This document shows, piece after piece, positions 44,015 to 53,399 of a stretch of DNA of 64,000 nt. Below the pieces are notes generated by a model. It was not told the DNA's origin, ran no database searches, and saw only the letters and a program-made list of their open reading frames with translations. Origin of the DNA: Kluyvera sp040932435 (lineage in GTDB: Bacteria > Pseudomonadota > Gammaproteobacteria > Enterobacterales > Enterobacteriaceae); contig NZ_JBFQGA010000005.1 in NCBI RefSeq assembly GCF_040932435.1, forward strand, positions 310,001 through 374,000, given 5' to 3'. A program made the position numbers and the translations under genes. The stretch's first letter is position 1. The number at the start of each line of letters is the position of its first letter.

Positions 44015-44452
44015 ATGACTAACGCCGCACAGCGCGTTAAAACCCTAATTCAGGATATGGCTGAAGATCGTAAGCACTACCATACCCTGGCTACGCTACT
44101 CGAAAAACAGCGCCATCACATTGTCGCCCGCGATGCGGCGGCGCTGGACGCCCTCAACGTGCAGCTAATGGCACTGTATCAGCAGTTGTCCCAAAGCAGC
44201 CAGCAGCGCTACCAAATTCTCAGTCAGTTGGGTATCGACGCCGATACTGAAGGCATGAAAACGCTTATCGCCCGCCTGCCAGACGCCCATCGACCTTCTA
44301 TTTCCGCCCTGTGGCAAGGACTCCAGCAGCAGGCCGCAAATTGCCAAACCGCCAATGAATATAATGGCGCGCTGCTCAGCATGCAGCAGGATATTTTGAG
44401 CAATGTGCTTAACAGCAGTGAGCCGGAGAATTGGCTGTATCAGCAGGGGTAG
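44015..44452 (+). CDS. flgN: Lateral FlgK/FlgL export chaperone FlgN
   Basis: 145 residues, all-helical, the size of FlgN, starting three bases after flgM. LIQDMAEDRKHYHTLATLLE then KQRHHIVARDAAALDALN is the FlgN-like N-terminal helix pair. It delivers the junction proteins to the export gate. Confidence 0.88.
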   Translation: MTNAAQRVKTLIQDMAEDRKHYHTLATLLEKQRHHIVARDAAALDALNVQLMALYQQLSQSSQQRYQILSQLGIDADTEGMKTLIARLPDAHRPSISALWQGLQQQAANCQTANEYNGALLSMQQDILSNVLNSSEPENWLYQQG

Positions 44453-44459
44453 TCTCTCT

Positions 44460-44584
44460 ATCCGGCAACCCAATGCCGGATATGGATTCATCTTGTTGAT
44501 TCTTTTATAAAAATATATATTTTTATGATTTATCATAGCTGATGCCCAGCTCTCTCGTATGAAAACATTTTTCATAGACTGGGC
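44460..44584. terminator. Two hairpins between flgN and the modification genes
   Basis: ATCCGGCA/TGCCGGAT (44460-44481) directly follows flgN and resembles a single REP-like stem. A second nested hairpin, GCCCAG(44544)...CTGGGC(44584) enclosing ATGAAA/TTTCAT, lies before the end of the convergent methyltransferase gene. Neither has a clean T run; both sit where convergent transcripts meet. Confidence 0.5.
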
Positions 44585-44621
44585 TATCACATCAATTTCA
44601 TTAAATAAGGGCCATAAACTT

Positions 44622-45284
44622 TTACATTATTTTCCTGATCGCAAAACTTCTGTTTTCAATCGTTTCCGCGGTGATAAAAATCAACTCCCAATCAAAGGTC
44701 GCGCAGAACTGATGGACAGCCTCAATAACACCATAGCGATACCATTTTATAAAATTCCCCATATTATAATCGTGGCCAGTAATAATCCCACCAGCTTTTA
44801 GCTTTGGTGCATAAAGGCAAAGTTCACGAATCGTTGTCTCATAGGAATGATCGGTGTCGATATATATCCAGTCTAATGACCGATCGGCAAATTCACCTGC
44901 CATATCAATAGAGAGTCCCCTTTTAATTTCAAGCTTGTCACAATCAATTTCCTGGTGAAACCTATCGACAACCTGATTAAAAAGGCCATCATGGTAGCGT
45001 TCAGAGTGCCATGCATCAACTAAATAGAGCTTGCTTGGTGTACAAACATTGAGTATCTGTTCGCTAAAATCACCCTTATCAACCCCTATTTCTGCAACAA
45101 TTGCATCTTTAGGTAAATTACCAAGTAACGCTTTCCGATCGAGCAAGATTTGACAATTCGCGATATTTTTTTGTTCTAATTTCATTTTTGGAATTGTTTG
45201 CTCATATTGCGACTTCTGTTGCTGAGCCATTGCCATATATTGCTCAACTATATTATTGATTAACTTTTGATTATCAGTAATCAA
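44622..45284 (-). CDS. Class I SAM methyltransferase (Methyltransf_24 type), probably flagellin-glycan related
   Basis: 220 residues. The nucleotide-binding core has motif I VAEIGVDKGDFSEQIL, a later LDWIYIDTDHSYETTIREL acidic motif and GGIITGHDYNM, as in O-methyltransferases of the Methyltransf_24 group that act on sugars or secondary metabolites. It is the last gene of a block with two glycosyltransferases, a flagellin methylase and another methyltransferase. A role in modifying a flagellin-linked glycan is inferred. It is clearly more AT-rich than the flagellar genes around it, which suggests recent transfer. Confidence 0.78.
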   Translation of the reverse strand: MITDNQKLINNIVEQYMAMAQQQKSQYEQTIPKMKLEQKNIANCQILLDRKALLGNLPKDAIVAEIGVDKGDFSEQILNVCTPSKLYLVDAWHSERYHDGLFNQVVDRFHQEIDCDKLEIKRGLSIDMAGEFADRSLDWIYIDTDHSYETTIRELCLYAPKLKAGGIITGHDYNMGNFIKWYRYGVIEAVHQFCATFDWELIFITAETIENRSFAIRKIM

Positions 45285-45384
45285 GATTCTCGCTCCTTTT
45301 TTTAGCGCAATTACACAGCACCAATGATGATTGAATAATTTTCATAATCCGGAGTTTCCGATATTTATTCAGTGCCTAATCCGT

Positions 45385-46023
45385 TTACTCTATTACCCGC
45401 CGAAAAATATAAAAATCGGCAAACGATGTATGACTTTGATTATGAATATCAAAAGGATATTTGTTAGGAATAAGATCGTGAAAATCCCAATTATCGGACA
45501 CGTTACTGACAATCCAATCGGTAAATTTCCGGTGGCGGACATGCTTAACATGCCCACTAAGCAACTCATTCAATGCCTCATCATTAGAGCTATAAATAAT
45601 GACGAATCGCTTTGCAGCGTCAAACAATGTTTCCATGTATTTATCAAAAACACTTTCTTCAATAAGGTGATAAAGAACATCGAGCGAAATCGCTAATTCA
45701 GCCTGTTGACCATCCCATTGACGCACAGAGTGAAAGTCTTTCGTTATATCGCTAGAGAACATCTCTATACAACGTTGTAATGCGTGTTCAGAAACATCAA
45801 AGCCAGTGTACCGCGGATATTTTGAGAGCGACAGTTGATTACCGTCCCCGCAGCCGAATTCGATTACCGATTGGACATTATTCGCAGCAACAAAATTATT
45901 TATGGTTTCTGCTTTAAAATCAGCAAGGCAACCATACGAGCCTGCACCAGAGTTTCCTTGTAAACGATAGCGATCGTCCCAATATTGTGCAGAATGTTCA
46001 AAGGTTAATGATTCATTTGTCAT
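45385..46023 (-). CDS. Class I SAM methyltransferase
   Basis: 212 residues. Motif I is VIEFGCGDGNQL, followed by YTGFDVSEHALQRC and the DVLYHLIEESVF region, typical of a Rossmann methyltransferase. The substrate is not predictable. It lies 16 bases after the bifunctional glycosyltransferase and about 100 bases before the second methyltransferase. AT-rich codons set it apart from the flagellar genes. Confidence 0.78.
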   Translation of the reverse strand: MTNESLTFEHSAQYWDDRYRLQGNSGAGSYGCLADFKAETINNFVAANNVQSVIEFGCGDGNQLSLSKYPRYTGFDVSEHALQRCIEMFSSDITKDFHSVRQWDGQQAELAISLDVLYHLIEESVFDKYMETLFDAAKRFVIIYSSNDEALNELLSGHVKHVRHRKFTDWIVSNVSDNWDFHDLIPNKYPFDIHNQSHTSFADFYIFRRVIE

Positions 46024-46039
46024 TATTCGTTCCGACTAT

Positions 46040-48382
46040 TTAAAATTGAATGTGGCGGAAAGGAGCCGAAATATCGGCATCGTGTAGTACTTCATGTTTT
46101 AGAACAGAAATCAGCGCTGTGCTTGCTGAAGAGGTTTGTTGAAGTATAAATGCACGGTGATAAATACCTGGAAAACATTTATCCAGATAGCATCTTAGCT
46201 GTTTGCCATCAAGAGAGTCGGCAAGAAAAACAGGAAGACTGGAGAGAGGGAGTTCTTCTTTCGCCACCACCAGCGTGTTGAATTTTTTGTCATCTTGGAT
46301 GCCTAGGACCTGGATCTGCTCAAGAAGAACATCCAGCGGTGAGTTTATTGCATCAATAATAATCGTCAAGCGATCAATCCCAGTGTCTGCATATAGCAAC
46401 TTTCTGCGTTCTTGAACAAATATATCTATTTCTTTGCGCGTCTTCCCTGGGAATAATTTATCAAAGCGATAGCGTTTCAGAATATTTTCAAAAATACGAT
46501 ATTCATAGGTTGTATTGGTTGGTTTGCCCATGCCCGTAAGATTGTCGTCGTGCAAACGATAAGATATATTACAATACGGGGTAAATGTTATTTTGGCATT
46601 GCCCACCGCGCGTGACCAGAACTCATAGTCATGAGCGCGCAAATAGGTAATATCATATCCACCAACATCGTCATAAAGTGAACGACGAACACAACTTCCT
46701 GGATTAGCAATAAAATTACCATGAGGTAATTGAGAGAGCCAGTTCGCTGGCGCGTAATTATAAATAGAGTAATATTTCTTCTCACCATCAAGCGATTCCA
46801 TTCCGCAAGAGATAACATCTGTTTTGGGGAAGCGCTGCAAAATTTCCCGATAGTGAGAAAGCGCATTTTCATGAAGAAGATCATCGCTGTCTAACCATAC
46901 CAGAAACTCTCCGCGTGCTTCAGCAATACAATGATTACGTGTATCCGGAGCATTGGTATGCGGTTTAGTGACAATATGTAATCGGGGATCGCTAATGCTC
47001 GCCAGTAGCGCCAAACTAGTATCAGACGAACCATCATCAACAACGATAACTTCAAAATGATGATCGCGCTGATTAAGCGCTGAACTGACCGCCGAAAGAA
47101 TATATCTTTCTCTGTTGTAACAGGGGATCACAATAGAAAAAAGTGGTGATGGCGTTTTTAACGGCTGCCATATTTTAATATATTCTTCTGGCAATTCTTG
47201 CCGGCATAACAGCGTTTGCGCCTCATGCACATAGGCATCTGGATTATTATTCCCTTCACTTATATAAGTGACCGCTTCATCAATAGATTTGAATAGATAT
47301 TCAGCGGGTAAATACTCACTTAACCCACCTGGGGCATGGAAGGCAACGGGTTTTAATCCCGCGAGCATAGCCTCAAATATCCCCATTCCCTGAGATTCGT
47401 TATAACTTGTCGATAGCAAGAATGTCTTGTCTGAATACCACGCAGCCATCTCTAATGGTGCGATATCTCCACAAATAACAACGTTTTTCTTGAGGCCATA
47501 AATATCAATTAATTGACTAAAACTATCATACAGACATAGATCTTCAACCCGTCCAGCAATAAATAACTTGTAACGTAGATCCTCTTTTACCAGCTCTTGC
47601 AAAATAGGCAGGAGCATCACCAAGTTCTTTTGCGGTGCAAAACGGGCTACACAGGCAATGTAAAATGGATTACGTTTTTTGGATACCCGTGAAACAGGTT
47701 GATGATCCGTCAGGTTGGCGAGCACGGTTAATTTAAGATGCTGAGGAAGTTTTTCCCCTAATAGCGACTTAAAGCGTTTCTTCATTGCCTGGCTGACTAA
47801 AATAACTTCATCAACATTGTCCCAATTTGTCTGCACAACGGTATTGCCGTAAAGTTCATAACGATGGATTCGGCAAACAATTCGGCAATACTTAGGAAGT
47901 TTGCTGGCGGCAATGATCGCTGAATCGCCCCATTCAAACCACGCAATATCACAATGGCGTAATGCCTTAATTAACGCATCCTGGTTGAGATTCACGTTTG
48001 AAAGTTCGGTGACGACATGCCCATTTTCACGCATCAGTTGCATTACTGGCTGCATAAAATGGAAGTTATCATTGGTGGCATGAACCACAATGCGTTGTTT
48101 ATCCGCACCTAATGCGACAAAAAGATGAGAGTGCGTTAATTCCCCAATACAAACATACCCTTTATTATTCAAATACCTTGAAATGATAGAAAACTTATCC
48201 GGGTCTGCGCCTTCAAGCGTCAATGGCCCCTTCTTTTCCGCATTCTCATCAATGATGGCGAGTATGGATTCGGTCGGCATGTCAGCCGTAATAACGCTTT
48301 GTAAACTCATAAACTTGGCCAGATTTTTATTTGCTAATAGATGATTATTGATACTTTTTATCTGTTCATTAGGCGTAGCCAT
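46040..48382 (-). CDS. Two-domain glycosyltransferase (GT4-like plus GT2)
   Basis: 780 residues. The N-terminal half (about 60-385) resembles GT-B family 4 enzymes: IACVARFAPQKNLVMLLPIL and ESQGMGIFEAMLAGLKPVAF, the conserved E-x7-E region. The C-terminal half (about 410-640) is a GT-A family 2 domain: FSIVIPCYNRERYILSAVSS, VVDDGSSD and FLVWLDSDDL with the metal-binding DxD. Two transferase activities in one chain suggest stepwise assembly of a short glycan. Location in the flagellar locus suggests flagellin glycosylation, by inference. Base composition is lower in GC than the neighbours. Confidence 0.85.
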   Translation of the reverse strand: MATPNEQIKSINNHLLANKNLAKFMSLQSVITADMPTESILAIIDENAEKKGPLTLEGADPDKFSIISRYLNNKGYVCIGELTHSHLFVALGADKQRIVVHATNDNFHFMQPVMQLMRENGHVVTELSNVNLNQDALIKALRHCDIAWFEWGDSAIIAASKLPKYCRIVCRIHRYELYGNTVVQTNWDNVDEVILVSQAMKKRFKSLLGEKLPQHLKLTVLANLTDHQPVSRVSKKRNPFYIACVARFAPQKNLVMLLPILQELVKEDLRYKLFIAGRVEDLCLYDSFSQLIDIYGLKKNVVICGDIAPLEMAAWYSDKTFLLSTSYNESQGMGIFEAMLAGLKPVAFHAPGGLSEYLPAEYLFKSIDEAVTYISEGNNNPDAYVHEAQTLLCRQELPEEYIKIWQPLKTPSPLFSIVIPCYNRERYILSAVSSALNQRDHHFEVIVVDDGSSDTSLALLASISDPRLHIVTKPHTNAPDTRNHCIAEARGEFLVWLDSDDLLHENALSHYREILQRFPKTDVISCGMESLDGEKKYYSIYNYAPANWLSQLPHGNFIANPGSCVRRSLYDDVGGYDITYLRAHDYEFWSRAVGNAKITFTPYCNISYRLHDDNLTGMGKPTNTTYEYRIFENILKRYRFDKLFPGKTRKEIDIFVQERRKLLYADTGIDRLTIIIDAINSPLDVLLEQIQVLGIQDDKKFNTLVVAKEELPLSSLPVFLADSLDGKQLRCYLDKCFPGIYHRAFILQQTSSASTALISVLKHEVLHDADISAPFRHIQF

Positions 48383-48489
48383 GGCACGACGCGTCTCGCA
48401 TTAAACGCATCGGGAAATGGCTACTGGACAAAGGTCAAAGCGATATTCCATCATATTCAAGATGGAGAAAACGTATGTCGGCAAAACTA

Positions 48490-49431
48490 TTACAGCAGCG
48501 ACAGTCCGCTCAGTAGGCTGTAATCCGAAGTATTTACCACCTCAGCGCTAAACGGATTTTGCTGTTGCCAGCCGCGCTTCGCGCTCACCAATAGCGCCAC
48601 GTCATCCTCAGTTAACGCCCCTTGCTCGGCGCGAATCGCACACAGCATTTTTAGCTGGAAGAACTGACGCGCCAGACCCAGCAGCGCTTCACCGTAGTTT
48701 TGGCAATTCACGCCTGGGAAAACGTCGCTATACAGCTGATAAATCAAAATATTGCGCAGCGTATGCGGCTGTTCGTTAAACAGGGTGACGCCTGACCAGA
48801 CTGATTCAAGCGTCTGTAAGCGCTCCGCTAGGCGGGCAGCCGGCATGATTGACAGTTCGCTCAATTTCAACGCCAGCCCCATTTTCTCCACCATCGGCAA
48901 ATTCAGATTCAGGCGCATCGCCCCCATCTCTTTTAATGCGGCAATCCGACTCTCAACAATCGGTGGCAGCATCGCGAACTGTTGCTCCAAAACCCCTTGC
49001 TCAGCGAGTGCGGCAAGCTGCTCGGTCATGGCTATCAGCAACGCGGGGTCCGTTTCCCCGTTATCCAGATGCTGCTGCGCTTTGCTCAGCAGAATGCCGA
49101 TAGCATAAAGGCTGACTTCAAGAGACAACGCCGGATGCACGGCCAGATTAATACACTGCTGATTCAGCACCTCGCTCCACATCGGCAGCAACTCTTCGCT
49201 CTGCGGCGCGGCCTGCTTAACGTGCAAAATGAACGCCTCAGGGTTGAACAGCACCTCTTTGGCTGCTGTTTCACAACCAATATCCAGGCTCTCACGCTGC
49301 TGGTTTTTCATCTTTACGCTCATGCGCGGCCATGCCTGCTCGGCACTCTGGCACGCCGGGCAAGCGCATGGCGTTTCGCGTGCATCAAAACGTGAAACGA
49401 ATTCAGGTTGGTAATGTTCAATCAGTTCCAT
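48490..49431 (-). CDS. fliB: Flagellin lysine-N-methylase, FliB type
   Basis: 313 residues, shorter than the about 400 of Salmonella FliB. The N-terminal cysteines Cys22, Cys24 and Cys27 (PCACPACQ) and Cys53 (IGCE) fit the Cys-rich motif of this family, and the helical remainder with YQLYSDVFP is like FliB. FliB methylates surface lysines of flagellin. In Flag-2 loci such a gene (lafV) is a common companion. GC content is like the flagellar genes and unlike the methyltransferases downstream. Confidence 0.75.
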   Translation of the reverse strand: MELIEHYQPEFVSRFDARETPCACPACQSAEQAWPRMSVKMKNQQRESLDIGCETAAKEVLFNPEAFILHVKQAAPQSEELLPMWSEVLNQQCINLAVHPALSLEVSLYAIGILLSKAQQHLDNGETDPALLIAMTEQLAALAEQGVLEQQFAMLPPIVESRIAALKEMGAMRLNLNLPMVEKMGLALKLSELSIMPAARLAERLQTLESVWSGVTLFNEQPHTLRNILIYQLYSDVFPGVNCQNYGEALLGLARQFFQLKMLCAIRAEQGALTEDDVALLVSAKRGWQQQNPFSAEVVNTSDYSLLSGLSLL

Positions 49432-49442
49432 AAGGGTTCTCT

Positions 49443-50873
49443 TTAGGCAGCCGCTGGCCCACGGTTAGCGATTTTTCGGAAAAACCAGTGCGTACAATCG
49501 AAGTGTTCGCCGTTTTTCGGGTTCAGATACGTTTGCAGGAAGGCGAAGCTCGGGCTGAAGCCCAGCCACATCGCTGCGCGCTGATGCATCAGTGCAGTCC
49601 AACAGCGGTCAAGACTGACCGCCTGTTCGATAGCCTGGCGATAGCCATCCAACAACACGTCGTAATAGTTGGCATTCACCGCATAGGCGCACGCACAACC
49701 TGCATCATGAATACGCGCCACCCCTTGTAGCGCCTGGGTTGGCGTGAAGTTTTCGTAGCGCCCACCTAACAACAGCATCTGCCAACCCACCTGGTCTAGG
49801 CCGTTTAGCAGCTTGTTGATGTTATTGACCACGTTCTCTTTTTTGACGAAGCACAGCGCTGAATCCAGCAACAAGACGTTCTTCCAGCCCTGCGCTTTAG
49901 CCTGTGCAACCACCTGATGATGAGTGCTCACCGAGTCGACCGACGCGCTCGCTACCGGCCAGATTTGCCCGGCCTGTACGCCCAGCGCCAACAGCGCCTC
50001 ACAGCGTGCAGCCAAGGTCGCCTCGTGTTGAGGCTCATAGATAACGGCGATTTTCTCAAATACCGACCAGTTCACCTGGACGCTCATCGGCGCGGTGCTC
50101 AGGCGGCGATAGTGCGCCAGCAGATTGGCATCGCTGACAAAGTCCTCCAGCGTTAAATCCACCGGCGTGGAGCTGTCGAGAATAAAATCCTTGTCGTAGG
50201 TGTTGCTGCTGTGCGAAATGCACAGAATGGTCTGTTTCGGGTCAATCTGCTGTACCGGCGTGGTGAATCCCTTCAGGAATCCCTCTTCTTCCGCCTTCGT
50301 GGCCTCATCGTCATAGCGATGTTTTTTCAACAGATTGCGATGGTAAGCAAAGGTACCGTTTAGCGCATGGCGCTCACCAAACGGGTGGGTCAGGTAGATT
50401 TTATCCAGATGGCTGTACCAGATATAAATCCGATCGCTCCCCGAAAACAGGGCGTTATTCACCTGCATCTCAGCCACCTGGTGGGAAATTTTATTCGACG
50501 CATAGTAGTCATCATCATCAAAACAGATGATGTATTCGCCGGTCGCTAGGTCGTTTAGCATGTTGCGCTTTTGCCCGAGCGCCAGCCGTTGTGGGCTATG
50601 GATGTAGCGCACGTTCGCCGCGGCAGGGTCGATCATCATCTCGATAATGTCGGCGTTGCTGGCTGGCGAATCGTCAACAATGATCAGCTCACGTTTATCC
50701 GCCGGGTAGTCTTGGTACTGCCAGATGTAGAGCAGATAAGGGAGAAACTCGCGGCGGTTATAGGTCGGGCAGACCACGCTGACAAACGGCGTCGGCAAGG
50801 GTTGCGCACGCTTCTGGCGTTGCAACAGGGCTGACATCAGCGAAGGTGGCGTTTTCTTTTGGGTCGTCTTCAT
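49443..50873 (-). CDS. Family 2 glycosyltransferase of the flagellar locus
   Basis: 476 residues from ATG 50873, five bases after the fliJ stop. The GT-A domain (about 25-290) shows PFVSVVCPTYNRREFLPYLL, LIIVDDSP and YIICFDDDDYY with the metal-binding acidic run. The C-terminal 200 residues form a second, unrecognised domain. Directly following fliJ, it is probably read with the fliEFGHIJ operon and could glycosylate LafA, by inference. Confidence 0.82.
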   Translation of the reverse strand: MKTTQKKTPPSLMSALLQRQKRAQPLPTPFVSVVCPTYNRREFLPYLLYIWQYQDYPADKRELIIVDDSPASNADIIEMMIDPAAANVRYIHSPQRLALGQKRNMLNDLATGEYIICFDDDDYYASNKISHQVAEMQVNNALFSGSDRIYIWYSHLDKIYLTHPFGERHALNGTFAYHRNLLKKHRYDDEATKAEEEGFLKGFTTPVQQIDPKQTILCISHSSNTYDKDFILDSSTPVDLTLEDFVSDANLLAHYRRLSTAPMSVQVNWSVFEKIAVIYEPQHEATLAARCEALLALGVQAGQIWPVASASVDSVSTHHQVVAQAKAQGWKNVLLLDSALCFVKKENVVNNINKLLNGLDQVGWQMLLLGGRYENFTPTQALQGVARIHDAGCACAYAVNANYYDVLLDGYRQAIEQAVSLDRCWTALMHQRAAMWLGFSPSFAFLQTYLNPKNGEHFDCTHWFFRKIANRGPAAA

Positions 50874-50878
50874 AGCAT

Positions 50879-51325
50879 CTATCGTTGGCGGGCGGCGGAC
50901 AGCTGTTGGCGCAGCCAGCACTGTGCAGAAACAGAATCGGTCATCTTTTGCTCCCGGCGGTTTATCTCCATCCGGCGGTCGCTGCGTTTGACGTCCAGCA
51001 CCAGTTCAAGGCTTTTCTCGCGCTTGGCTTCCGCCAGCAAATTGCCCTGAATCTTCTTTTCCTCCAAGCTGGCTAAAGCCTGCTCTTGCTTCTGCCAGTT
51101 GATAACGCGTTGAATATTTTGCTTATATTTTGACTGATTGATCATCATCACCGCGTTGTCAGCGGTCTGCGTCGCCAGGCCAGACGCCAGCGAAGTCAGC
51201 GCATCAATGTTCTTTTCAAAGCGCTGACAGACCTGCTTTTGCGAGGCCAGCTTCAGGCTGAGATCGTCCACTGCGCGGGTGCGCATCAGGTGAAGCTGTT
51301 CAAGTGTCGAAATGAGTTTGCTCAT
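50879..51325 (-). CDS. fliJ: Lateral export chaperone FliJ
   Basis: 148 residues, a long helical hairpin (coiled coil) with the FliJ pattern LISTLEQLHLMRTRAVDDLS and a basic C-terminal half. It sits between the ATPase FliI and FlhA as the central stalk. It starts six bases after fliI. Confidence 0.88.
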   Translation of the reverse strand: MSKLISTLEQLHLMRTRAVDDLSLKLASQKQVCQRFEKNIDALTSLASGLATQTADNAVMMINQSKYKQNIQRVINWQKQEQALASLEEKKIQGNLLAEAKREKSLELVLDVKRSDRRMEINRREQKMTDSVSAQCWLRQQLSAARQR

Positions 51326-51331
51326 GGTGCA

Positions 51332-52651
51332 TTACCCTGCTTGCGCTAACGTCCGCAGATCGTTAATGGTGGCATCAATCAACGCCGCGTCCTGAACTTC
51401 CTGTTGTAAGAACTGAGTCATTGCTGGAGAAAGGCGCACGGCTTTATCGGCCAGCGGATCGGCCCCGGCAACATAACCCCCCAGCGGGATCAGCGGTTTA
51501 ATACTTTGGTATTCGGCATACAGCTGCTTTATGGTTCGCGCGGCAAGCTGATGCTCGCGGGCCGTAACTTGGCTCATGCAGCGGCTAATTGACTGGCCGA
51601 TATCAATCGCCGGATAGTGCCCGGCTTCTGCCAAGTGGCGTGACAACACGATGTGGCCATCGAGAACCGCGCGCGCACAGTCCACTATCGGATCTTGCTG
51701 ATCATCGCCTTCCGCTAGCACGGTATAAATCGCCGTCATCGATCCACTGCCTTCGCTGTTACCCGCGCTTTCCACGAGGCGAGGGATCATGCTGAACGCC
51801 GAGGGCGGATAGCCTTTGGTCGCCGGTGGCTCGCCTAAAGAGAGGGCAATTTCTCGCTGCGCCATGGCGTAACGCGTCAGGGAATCAACCAGCAGCAGGA
51901 CGTCTTTGCCTTTATCGCGGTAGTAGCTGGCGATGGTGTGGCACAGTTCGGTGGCCTTAATGCGCATCAGTGGCGATTCGTCCGCCGGGGCGGCAACAAT
52001 CACCGATTTCGCCAGACCAGCTTCCTGCAGTGAGTTCTCAATGAACTCCCTGACCTCGCGCCCACGCTCACCAATCAGCCCCACCACCACCACTTCGGCT
52101 TGGGTATAACGGGTTATCATGCCTAGCAGTACGCTTTTGCCCACGCCGCTACCCGCCATCAGACCCACACGCTGGCCTTTGCCGATGGTCAGCAAGCCGT
52201 TAATCGCGCGGACGCCCACGTCCAATGGTGCTTCCACCGGCTGGCGTTTGAGCGGATGTACCTGCGGCAGTTGCTGTGGCAGCAACGTGTCGCCGCCAAG
52301 TTTGCCTTTACCATCCAGCGGTTCGCCAAGGCCGTTAACCACGCGCCCCAGCCAACGATCGCCAATCATCACCCCTTCGCTTTTCCCCGCAGGAAACACG
52401 CGAGCGCCGGCAATCAGGCCGGACGGCTGCTTAAACGGCATCAGGTAGGTGACTTCACGGTCAAAGCCCACCACCTGAGCTTCCATCATCTCTTGTTCGA
52501 TGCTTTCGACGTGGCACAGCTGGCCAATTGCCAGCCGACAGCCAACGCACTCCAGCAAAATGCCGTTCACTCGCACCAGGCGACCGGCGACGCGCGCCAA
52601 ATCAATCTGTTCGATGGAGCGTAACGCCTGCTCGAAGTCGAGATTACTCAT
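51332..52651 (-). CDS. fliI: Lateral export ATPase FliI
   Basis: 439 residues from ATG 52651, which has GGAAG six bases upstream; ATG 52657 is too close to that site. Walker A GLMAGSGVGKSVLLGMI lies near residue 165, and Walker B VLLLVDSLTRYAMAQREIAL follows. The family motif YPPSAFSMIPRLVESAG is present. It unfolds and delivers export substrates. It overlaps fliH by eight bases. Confidence 0.96.
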   Translation of the reverse strand: MSNLDFEQALRSIEQIDLARVAGRLVRVNGILLECVGCRLAIGQLCHVESIEQEMMEAQVVGFDREVTYLMPFKQPSGLIAGARVFPAGKSEGVMIGDRWLGRVVNGLGEPLDGKGKLGGDTLLPQQLPQVHPLKRQPVEAPLDVGVRAINGLLTIGKGQRVGLMAGSGVGKSVLLGMITRYTQAEVVVVGLIGERGREVREFIENSLQEAGLAKSVIVAAPADESPLMRIKATELCHTIASYYRDKGKDVLLLVDSLTRYAMAQREIALSLGEPPATKGYPPSAFSMIPRLVESAGNSEGSGSMTAIYTVLAEGDDQQDPIVDCARAVLDGHIVLSRHLAEAGHYPAIDIGQSISRCMSQVTAREHQLAARTIKQLYAEYQSIKPLIPLGGYVAGADPLADKAVRLSPAMTQFLQQEVQDAALIDATINDLRTLAQAG

Positions 52652-53396
52652 GGACATCTTCCGGCAGCAGAGTCTCTTTGAGCACCGCGACGCACTGGTC
52701 GAGTCGATGCTGACAGCCCACGTCCATCTCGGTGGTATCGGTCACCACGCGGCATTCACCCAGCGCCAACGCCGGGTCTGCGGACAAGCCCCATTCACGG
52801 GTTTTTTCCGGATCAGCCTCGCTAATACGGCGGAACTCCTCGCTGTTGAGCAACACGCGGATCTGTTCCGGCGGCTGCGGCAAGCTGGTCAGCGCTTCTT
52901 CAACCAAAGCCAGCAGCTGCGTTGGGTGCAGCGACAGCTCGCAGCGGATCACCTGCCGCGTCACTTTCTCTACCAGTTGCATCAGCTCTTCACGACGACG
53001 CTGCTCATAGCTTTCGAGAAAACGCTGCACATCGGCGGTCACACGCTCAAACGGCTCTGCGGCGTTGAGGAACTGCTGGCGCGCCTGCTGTTTTCCTTCG
53101 GCAAGCCCTTTGCGCATCCCCTCTTCATAGCCGAGACGCGCGCCCTCCTGATAGCCTTCCTCTTTGCCTTCTTCTAAGCCCTGCGCGAAGCCTTGGTTTA
53201 CACCTTCGCGAAAGCCTTCTTCCAACTGCTGCTGGTACTCCACCGGGGAAGCGGCTGCAACCGCCTCGTTTTCAGCTGGCTCATGAGTTGCCGCCCAGCG
53301 ATTACGTAACGGAGGAAATTTATGTGGGCGTGGTTTGACGACGCCCTGGCGGCGGGAGGTCAGCGCCTCCAGCGGGAGGCTTCGTTTCTTAAACAT
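52644..53396 (-). CDS. fliH: Lateral export ATPase regulator FliH
   Basis: 250 residues. The central part (about 75-125) has the glycine-spaced helix GFREGVNQGFAQGLEEGKEE then GYQEGARLGYEEGMRKGLAE, typical of FliH. The C-terminal domain carries VTRQVIRCELSLHP. It binds FliI and anchors it to the C ring. It starts three bases after fliG. Confidence 0.94.
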   Translation of the reverse strand: MFKKRSLPLEALTSRRQGVVKPRPHKFPPLRNRWAATHEPAENEAVAAASPVEYQQQLEEGFREGVNQGFAQGLEEGKEEGYQEGARLGYEEGMRKGLAEGKQQARQQFLNAAEPFERVTADVQRFLESYEQRRREELMQLVEKVTRQVIRCELSLHPTQLLALVEEALTSLPQPPEQIRVLLNSEEFRRISEADPEKTREWGLSADPALALGECRVVTDTTEMDVGCQHRLDQCVAVLKETLLPEDVHE

Positions 53397-53399
53397 GGT

